A DNA stretch of 34,092 nucleotides, from positions 1 through 34,092 of the forward strand of contig JAAAIG010000390.1 of NCBI GenBank assembly GCA_015852425.1, in the 5' to 3' direction. The position numbers and the translations under genes are program-made. Source of the DNA: Gryganskiella cystojenkinii (Eukaryota; Mortierellomycota; Mortierellomycetes; Mortierellales; Mortierellaceae). Shown here one piece after another: positions 10,261-17,400 of the stretch. The notes under the pieces are model-generated. The model was given only the letters and a program-made list of their open reading frames with translations. It made no database searches and was not told the DNA's origin. Every line of letters begins with the position of its first letter. Position 1 is the first letter of the stretch.

Positions 10261-10547
10261 GTGTTCAGGGTTATGAGTGACAGTCACTAATTCTATTACA
10301 AGGGTGTTTCGATCATACCGCTCAGTTGTACGTGTCACCATACCCGTCCATGTTAACGCGTTTACAGAGCCGCCTCAAAGAACCAAATGGAATGATTTCG
10401 AAGTAAGGGGCTTAGTATTCTTTCAATAGTTCTCAAAATACCGCATATTAGCGTCGTTGAGTTTGTTTATTTATGCTTCAGGTGATTATTGGATCACCTT
10501 GATGTCAGGGTCGTTTGCTCATGCAGTTGTTTCCTATTTGGATGGCG
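10261..10547. other. Spacer with possible further recombinase remnant
   Basis: A plus-strand frame at about 10303-10430 reads RVFRSYRSVVRVTIPVHVNA and is open for about 43 codons, so it may be further decayed coding sequence of the element just upstream. No family motif can be named and no start is visible. Confidence 0.25.
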
Positions 10548-10808
10548 TCACACAATCAATAGAGGGTTCTCTGCTACGTCAATGTTTTTGAGGACATCAA
10601 CTGATTGTTGGTCAGCTACATTCTGCTGTGCAACGTTTTGGGTGCCTGTAGAATGGCTTGCAGAACCTGCTGTCTTGCCGTTATTATTAGCAGTGTTCTG
10701 CGACGCTAAGCCTATAAGCTGAAGATTATTACCAATCAAATTGGGAATAGGAGATGCAGTAGCAACGGTCCAAAGAACGAGGAGGAGAGTCAAGTTTCGT
10801 AGCCACAT
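10548..10808 (-). CDS. Small secreted protein, 86 residues
   Basis: The ORF starts with a textbook signal peptide: a short positive N-region (MWLRN), a hydrophobic core (LTLLLVLWTVATA) and a likely cleavage site before or at S-P-I-P, at about residues 18-20. The mature part of about 66 residues is Asn/Gln/Ser/Ala-rich with no cysteines and no domain I recognise. The protein is therefore probably extracellular; an effector-like or wall-associated role is only a guess. A TATATAAA lies upstream at 11172-11165. The 350 bp between it and the start contain no ATG on the coding strand, which fits a long leader. The gene sits next to the retroelement relic. Confidence 0.6.
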   Translation of the reverse strand: MWLRNLTLLLVLWTVATASPIPNLIGNNLQLIGLASQNTANNNGKTAGSASHSTGTQNVAQQNVADQQSVDVLKNIDVAENPLLIV

Positions 10809-11164
10809 TTTTGAGTGGGATAGGGCTTGCCTAGAATAGCGTGCACTTTATGTTACTTCTCTTTTTACAAAGCAGTCCTGCCTGTATTGTTTGCAAAAAT
10901 GTTTTGACGTTATTGTGATGCTACCTTGAGAGTTCTTCCAGGGTTCAGGCAGAGGTTCCAGAGGATAATATTGTGATGGCACCTGTGGTGTTGCTCTTGC
11001 AAGTACCCTGCAAGTGTTCTGCAAGGGAGATAGTTTGAGTGGCGGCTCTTGAAATGGTGGAAGCGATGGTGTTTTAGTAGTTGTTGCGAGCGTTGTGAGT
11101 GCGGTACCAAATTTTGAAGAAGGATTGGAGGTGTTGGCACAAAACACTGGGTAGGTGCGACCTC
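10809..11164 (-). promoter_or_regulatory. ATG-free 5' leader of the small secreted protein gene
   Basis: Read on the minus strand, this 356-bp stretch has no ATG at all between the TATA-like box and the start at 10808, although by chance several would be expected. An open frame without ATG (11147-10848) also passes through it, so a non-annotated exon remains an alternative. Confidence 0.4.
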
Positions 11165-11172
11165 TTTATATA
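11165..11172 (-). promoter_or_regulatory. TATA box (TATATAAA)
   Basis: TATATAAA on the minus strand, upstream of the small secreted protein gene and downstream of a long pyrimidine-rich stretch (as read on that strand). This order is common in fungal promoters. Confidence 0.45.
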
Positions 11173-11289
11173 TGTGTAGAGAGTAGAAAACCAACTTATC
11201 ATTTTAGGCTCAGGAGAGAAAGCAAATAGGAACGTTTGGCTTATCAGGATGGAATGATGAGAGAAGGGGGTCATGTGGTTATGTGATTG

Positions 11290-11670
11290 TTAAAAGGTCG
11301 TGGGGATGCATACACTGAGAGAAAAAAAGAGAGGGATGGCAAAAGATCAAGAAATGCTGGGAGAGGAAGAGGCAAGGAATGAAAGGGCATTGAGCAGGGA
11401 AAAGCAAGGGCAGGGAAAAAAAAGATGGAAGGGGAGGGACAGAAAAAAAAAGACGAGGACAGGGAGTAGAGAAAATAACCGACGAGATGCATGAGAGGGG
11501 TGAAATGGGATCGAGAAGAAAAAGGGGACGGAGAGGAGAAAAACGACAAGGAAGGCCAGCAGATAAATAATTCAAAGGGCCAGAGCAAAACAAAAAGTGA
11601 GGAGACAAAAAAAAAAAAAAAAAAAAAAAAAAGAAAAGAATGAGGAAAACACACGAGCCTCTCATGCAAA
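11290..11670. repeat. Long purine-rich tract with a 26-A run
   Basis: About 380 bp of the plus strand is overwhelmingly A and G, with few C or T. It ends in an uninterrupted run of 26 A at 11607-11632. The minus-strand open frames here are Ser/Phe/Pro low-complexity shadows. On the minus strand it is a pyrimidine tract just upstream of the TATA box at 11172, so it could be promoter DNA. The A run could also be the tail of an old retroposed copy. Confidence 0.65.
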
Positions 11671-11699
11671 AGAAAAGTCGTAGAGGATTGAGATAATCT

Positions 11700-11966
11700 T
11701 TATGAGTTGAAAGGGTATAAGAACTGGGCTATGTAGGGGATGGGTGGTGGTGTTGGGGATGAGTGTTGGGGCTGTGGAGTTATCAGGAGATGGTGGCAGT
11801 GTTGACTGGCACTTGGAGTTGTGGAAGCAGTGGTTTGTTGATACCCGTTTGCTTCTCAACATTCCCACCGTTGTGTAGACACTCTTACAACGTTTGGTGT
11901 ATTGACGACGTTGACTGAATCAGGTTGTGTTTCCAGCTCTGCAGTTCCTTGGACTTGAAGACCGAA
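11700..11966 (-). pseudogene. In-frame continuation of the 12260 ORF beyond its stop
   Basis: Read in the same phase as the ORF above, the 36 codons after the TGA look coding, a second TGA follows, and a Thr/Pro/Ser-rich stretch runs on to TAA at 11700-11702. No GT..AG intron of reasonable length removes the first stop. This is best read as the lost C-terminal part of a decaying gene. Confidence 0.35.
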
Positions 11967-12260
11967 TCACAGATATTTGATTTCGAGAGTGGCAGATCCG
12001 TCAATTGCGACCTCGTTAGATAGATCAAGACCGTGAGCCACGATGAGTGGTTCTACGGTGAGATCAGCTAGAGGTATAGGCTGAATTGCAGAATGAGGTC
12101 CCACTTGAAGTCCAGTGTCCTCCAGTTGAGCCTGGATTCCACGTGTAGCTCCAACAAGAAGCGTATTGCTAGAGTCTGCAACCACAGGAGGGACATTGGC
12201 ATGAGAAGGTCCATCGAAAGCAGTGCTTTTGGTGTCTCCCGCTGATAAGAGTTCTGACAT
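11967..12260 (-). CDS. Hypothetical 97-residue protein, probably truncated by an in-frame stop
   Basis: The frame from ATG 12260 begins MSELLSAGDTKSTAFDG and runs to ATLEIKYL before a TGA at 11967-11969. Composition is non-repetitive, with regular hydrophobic spacing (NTLLVGATRGIQAQLED, LTVEPLIVAHGLDL), unlike the low-complexity shadows nearby. The same frame stays protein-like after the TGA (FGLQVQGTAELETQPDSVNV) to a second TGA, then continues to a TAA at 11700, so the original protein was probably longer. No family is recognised. The hydrophobic segment encoded further upstream (ATG 12383) is CT-rich leader and lies only about 10 bp from the TATA box, so ATG 12260 is preferred. Confidence 0.45.
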   Translation of the reverse strand: MSELLSAGDTKSTAFDGPSHANVPPVVADSSNTLLVGATRGIQAQLEDTGLQVGPHSAIQPIPLADLTVEPLIVAHGLDLSNEVAIDGSATLEIKYL

Positions 12261-12389
12261 GATGCGATTTAGTATTTGAGGTGAGGAGACTGATAGAGAA
12301 TGACAGAGAGGGTGATAGTGAGAAAGTGACGGAGAGAGTGAGAGAAATATCGAGAACAAGAGCGAGAGAGAAATGGCATTCATCCAACC

Positions 12390-12395
12390 TTTATA
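12390..12395 (-). promoter_or_regulatory. TATA box (TATAAA) of the 12260 ORF
   Basis: TATAAA on the minus strand, about 130 bp upstream of ATG 12260 and followed by a CT-rich leader. Spacing and leader are typical of a fungal promoter, which supports a transcribed gene here at least in the past. Confidence 0.4.
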
Positions 12396-12827
12396 CATGA
12401 AGATGTGTGATGAATGGCGTGGGAAATACCGATTTATGCTCTATCGATCATGAGAGTTGCACAAAGAAAAAAATCAAGGGGACTGATGAATATTTCAAGA
12501 GAACTGATGCAGAATTCGTAAGCAGCTGCGAGAAGGTAGTCTTGTCACCATCCCCTCCTCCAGTTAACGCGCGGTAGGTGCGCTGCACGCTGCCTTTTAG
12601 GACTGTTCCTTTTATGCAACACTTGATACACTTGATAGTGGCATTGGCACCGTGGTTAGAGGACTCACCGCCTCGATAGTGTCGTTGCCATCGGAGTAAT
12701 GCCAATCTGCACATTCCCTCTAGTCCCCAATATCTGCTGCTAGTGCGTTGCGAAAGGAGTCTTATGTTAACAGTGAGTCGGATGGACTGCATCCTAGTAT
12801 CATCTCGCCTACCTCGTTTATCAATAG
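12396..12827. other. Spacer with fragmentary open frames
   Basis: Short plus-strand frames (for example around 12490-12555 and 12735-12850) look partly protein-like but are broken and match no family. The minus-strand frame 12792-12448 does not start or end in any recognisable domain. Confidence 0.25.
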
Positions 12828-13255
12828 GAGGGATCTGACTTTACTACAGAAGACAATCTTTCCACCGAAGAGACTGTCTTTGTTCCGAGGGTTGATCGAC
12901 TTCATGATTTCCTTGACTATCTGTCCACCGTCTCAACATCCGACGGTGTGTCGTTGGCGCCACATCCCAAGCAATAACCCTGGCCTTCTTCAACAAGTCC
13001 TCGGTCTCTGACTATTGGTCGAAGGTGCCTATACTGTACTCAAGAGTAAGGATTGGCACTTTAAACCGGGAATGAGCAGGTCAACCACGTCTCAAAAGCA
13101 GAGTAGCTATGGCAGGTGGAGCAGCAGTCAAATTCGTGTGTTCCCGGAAAACAGGATTCACAACGGCTCTGGAGGTAGTAGGTTCGTATCCAAGATCACT
13201 CGTCCAAGATCACATCACCTTGAAAGACCCGACACGACTTTGTCGATTCCGTTAG
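12828..13255 (+). pseudogene. Decayed coding sequence of unknown family
   Basis: Two phases together give a continuous protein-like reading. The first, 12828 to about 12970, contains STEETVFVPRVDRLHDFLDY and ends LAPHPKQ before a stop. The second, 12971-13255, begins AITLAFFNKSSVSDYWSKVP, passes one TGA, and continues through AVKFVCSRKTGFTTALEVVG to CRFR and a stop. One frameshift and one internal stop make it a relic. I cannot name the family. Its closeness to the retroelement relic makes a mobile-element origin plausible. Confidence 0.4.
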
Positions 13256-13412
13256 CGGATCCTATTCACGACGGTCGACAACATCATGACAGCATATGAT
13301 TGCGAGCTAGGATAAACCACGCATCAAATCACACGAAATTGCCATTCCACTATCGATTGTTCTACTCAAAAATACCTGCATCCCATGTAAAACTTTACAG
13401 TGACAGCAAAAG

Positions 13413-13766
13413 ATGTCTATTCCGCCTAAATTCTTGTATTTCATGTTCTTCAGCTCAGTGGTGGCCGCCCTACCAGCGCCAAGAACATAGAGAACGAAAC
13501 AGAACAAGATGAATGATGATTATCAAAAGATATGACACGAAAAAGAGATGGCCCTTCAAGAAGAGGACATGAAAAGATGGCCATGACGAAGACCATGAAC
13601 AAACAGATAACCTTGACACGATGAAACAGATAGAAACAAAAGGAAAGAGATAGAAGAGCTACTTGGACAAGACAAGGATGAAAGGGATCAAGAAGAACAA
13701 GGATTGGCGCGGAGGATGGGCAGAGCCAACGATCCAATGATTCCGTCTGCGGAACTCGGAAACTAG
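13413..13766 (+). pseudogene. Possible relic of a secreted protein gene with many in-frame stops
   Basis: ATG 13413 opens a 25-residue peptide with a convincing signal-peptide shape (MSIPPKFLYFMFFSSVVAA followed by LPAPRT) and then a TAG. In the same phase the sequence continues as charged, coiled-coil-like text (MALQEEDMKRWP, RKEIEELLGQDKDERDQEE) to a TAG at 13764, interrupted by further TGA/TAA codons. The region is purine-rich, so part of the coding look may be compositional. A short secreted peptide, a stop-riddled relic, or an unrecognised multi-intron gene are all possible. Confidence 0.3.
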
Positions 13767-14462
13767 AAAGGAAACCTAGAGCGTGGGGTTGGTTTTAGGC
13801 TAGGTCTGCGACAAGACGTCTGCACCTGGGAGGAAACGTGACACATATGCTCAAGTCTGCACTCGGAGGAATACAAAATCTCCACACGAAATCACCATTG
13901 TATGTGGCAAGGGTAAAGCAAAGGCAAAAATTAAAAGGCTGAGGGAATCGAAGGTTCAATGACGGAAAGTGTTTCTTGGCCATACCTTCTTTGATCGTTC
14001 CCCAGTTTTTCCCTTGATCTGATCATCTTCATCAAGAGGACTTGCCGCCAAACCAGCATTAAGCTTTCTGTCCGAACGCGCCAAGACTCCCATGAGGCTT
14101 AACCACCTGATCTTGCCCGGTCATCCTTGGATAGGCCGGTTCAATTCTCTCCTTTTTTTTTTTTTTTTGTGCGCGAATTAGTGAAAGCCATCATTCCATG
14201 AGATAGATACTATATTCCAATGCTCTTCTTCTCATCACCCCCCCGTTCTACACTAATCGGCATCTCTTGCAAGAGTATGGCAAGTTCTTGCTTTGTTCAT
14301 CCTGGACTTCAATCAATGCCTTTTCTGGCGACTTCGGCGTTTTCACTTTTTCGTCATCAAGGAGAACCGGGTAATAGGAAAAGGTCAAGAAGGATTAAAA
14401 ATATGTTTATTATTAATAATGAGAGATTGAAAGGTTTAAATAGAAGCGAAGGGCTGGTCTAC
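13767..14462. other. Spacer downstream of the NACHT/WD40 gene
   Basis: No supported coding region. A 19-base run of T lies at about 14152-14168. The plus-strand frame 14220-14495 overlaps the end of the NACHT/WD40 gene and looks like a shadow. Confidence 0.4.
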
Positions 14463-17400
14463 TTAAGTGTTGCGAGGAGCATTTCCACGTGGTGAAAATG
14501 TTCGATACGCGCCTGGAGTGGGCTGGGGACGCGGTGCGGCGCTGACGGGTTGTGGTTTCGGTGGTGGACTGATGAGGTTCCTCTGGTAATCGCTATTCGC
14601 TTGTGAACCGACTAAAGCCCCTCGTTGCTCCAAGAGAATCCTCTGTTTCGGCTCGAGTCCGACGGCATTAGCAATCTTGGCTGCTGAACAGACCAATCGA
14701 TTACTGATCGATCCCCAGACGAGTTCAACCCGAGTTTCCGCTCCATCAACCGTGACGATCCTCCAAGTGCAAACGGACTCATCCTCTGAACCAGTGACAA
14801 ATTCCATGACGCCAGACGGATTCCAGGCAAGACTCGTTATAGCACCAACAAAGTCGTTGATCACATATATGCATTGTGGGGTGATTGCTGAACCCGTCAC
14901 ATTCAACTTCCACAATCGTACAGTGTGATCGTTTGCTGCTGTTACAATCCATCGGCTATCAGGCGACCAAGTAATTGCGACGACAAGACCGATGTGACCT
15001 CTCATCTCCGGTAAGTCCTTATCGAAAGAAGTGTGTACAATGCGAACAATCTTTCCAAATCCGATTGCCACCTTGCTCCCGCAGGAGGAGAAGGCAAAAG
15101 CGGAGCAATCCCAGGCAACAAGTTTGTTCCCAATCCAATCTCCAAAGGAAGGGTTCCCGATTGTAATTTGGTAAATACGAGTTCCTGTTTCGGAGTTCCA
15201 GAAACTGATAGTTTGATCCAGACTGCGTGAAACGAGCATTCGGCCATTCGGTGAGAACACAAGACCTGTCACGACTTCGTCGTGTCCTCTCAGAACTCGA
15301 TCCTTACTAGACGATTCCATGTTCCACAACGCTATGGAATTGTCACGTTGTCCACATGCAATCCAAAGTGCACATGGAGAACATGCAATGCAGTTACCGG
15401 TTCTGGGAGGACTATCAGAGATGGGGATAGCGACTCCTTTGACAGGATCAAACAGTCTCAGTTTTGAAGAGCTGTCGCAAAGGGCCAACTGCAATCCACG
15501 TTGTGTGGGCATCAAACGCACAGGTGAGCCGTAACGAGCCGTGAAAACGTCTAACCTGTTCGGACTCGATATTGTGATTCTGGTTTGAAACTTGATCTGG
15601 ATAGTTTCTTTGGATATTCCTGTCGTGGCGTCCCAGAGTCGCACGGATCCATCTTCACCGGCGGATACAATCTGTTCCCCTTTTGGTGTGAAGGAGACAC
15701 TAAAGACAGTACCAGAGTGACCTGGACGACTAGAACCGAGACCCTTCTCCATACTTGTTTTCTTCTGAGACCATTCGTTGCCCAAATCCCAAATCTTAAC
15801 CATGCCACATTTGCTGGCAGATAGGATCTCTCGGTCACTCAAAAAGGTCGCGAAACAAATGTCACTGGTATGGCCATCCAAAGTAAGGACAGATGTTCCA
15901 GATCGCGCGTCGAAAATCCCCACAGACACCTCGCTGTTATTGAAGTTGACGATCCATTGACCGTTGGGTGAAAAGCTGGCAGCGAATAGATCGAATGCCG
16001 TGTGGACCCAGGTTCTAGCCTCGATAATCGCACTGGCGTCGCGCAAATCAGGACTGTCTCTCATTTTTCCGACTAACCGCTTGCCTCCTGGGGGATAAGC
16101 TAATCCCTTCAGCTTTTCCGTGTCAGTCTCCAGCTTCGGTTTCTCTCCTCTTTTGATCCGCCACGGATAAATCGTAAAGTCGTGGTCCACGGATATGAGA
16201 TACTGTCCGTCCAGCGACCAGACCAAAGTGTAGGGACTATAGTCGTATTTCAAAGTCGCTTGATCCGGAAGGAAGAACACTCTGGATGCAGAAGCGATGT
16301 CCCAAATATGTATACCCTCTGCTTGCCGCGAGGATGAAGTCGCAAGTAAGGTTGCGTCCGGCGAAAACTCCAAAGTGTATATATCTTGGCAGGGTACAGG
16401 GAGGACCATAGTGAGTGTCTTCGAGACTCCTCCTCGTATATCAAATACGTGGACACCAACCCCAATTTGATAACCTGAGGCAACGTAACGCCGATGAGAG
16501 GATATCGCCATAACTGAGGGCGCAGTAGGTCTGTCTGTCGAGAGTGTAAAGAGTTTCTTCCAATCACTAATATCGTAGACGAGGATATTGCCAGTTTTGA
16601 GTCCCGTACAAAACAATTTCTTGTCCAACGATACTGCACAACTTAATAAGTCAGGTTCCTTCAGGAATGGCCGTTCTCCAAATTGGACCTTGTTCATTTT
16701 CGCTCGACTGAAATTGGCCTGCCGTAACCAAGCGCGAGTGAAGTTGACCTCTTTCAGCTCAGCGTCCTGAAAGTCTGCCGAATCGAAATGCCCTCCGGTA
16801 AGATCGGCACCAGAAACTAGGATAGATCTGAGATCCGCCCCATTGAAGTCCACACCAGCTTGGACCAAGATCGTCATAGCGTTTGCAGCGGCATGACCGA
16901 TAGAAAAATTCTTTTTGGACCGTTCGACAACAGCGCGGAGTTGACCCTCGAATTCGGAGTTCTGTTGGACACGCTCTGCGAGAAAGTGAATAATTGACAG
17001 CTCGGGCACAATACTCTTTTGCGCCAGCGGATGCGAACCAATGAGCGATGGTTTGGACACAGCTTCAAGGCAGACAGAGAGATCATGTTGTCGAGGATTC
17101 CAAATAGGGTCATAGACCAAACGCGAATAAAAATACTCCAGGAGAGATCGATGACTGAACTCGTATGCGTTCCTCTTACGGGCGAGATTACTCTCTTTGC
17201 GAGGCCTGCCAGAGCTCTCCGTGGACGAGCGGCAAACCACTTGAATCGACTCTCGAAAAAGCCTGGCCTTTGTATCTGGTCCAAAGAACTTGGTTTTCCA
17301 GGTTCCTTCGTCCTTGACTGTCGAATACTCAACCGAGTTCTGTCCGTCTTGCTCCTTGAAAATCGCGAGAGCGAGTTCTTTTGAGAATTCTACCCCGAGG

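Noticed and set aside
10848..11147. 99-codon minus-strand frame upstream of the small secreted protein
   Set aside because: It has no ATG start, no signal or domain, and overlaps the likely leader. Kept only as an alternative exon.
11271..11669. Two minus-strand ORFs of about 130 codons rich in Phe, Ser, Pro
   Set aside because: They are the translation of a pyrimidine tract and a poly-T run; no domain, and both frames are equally open because of composition.
12448..12792. 114-codon minus-strand ORF
   Set aside because: Starts at a non-ATG codon or without context, contains nothing recognisable, and the plus strand looks equally coding-like in pieces.
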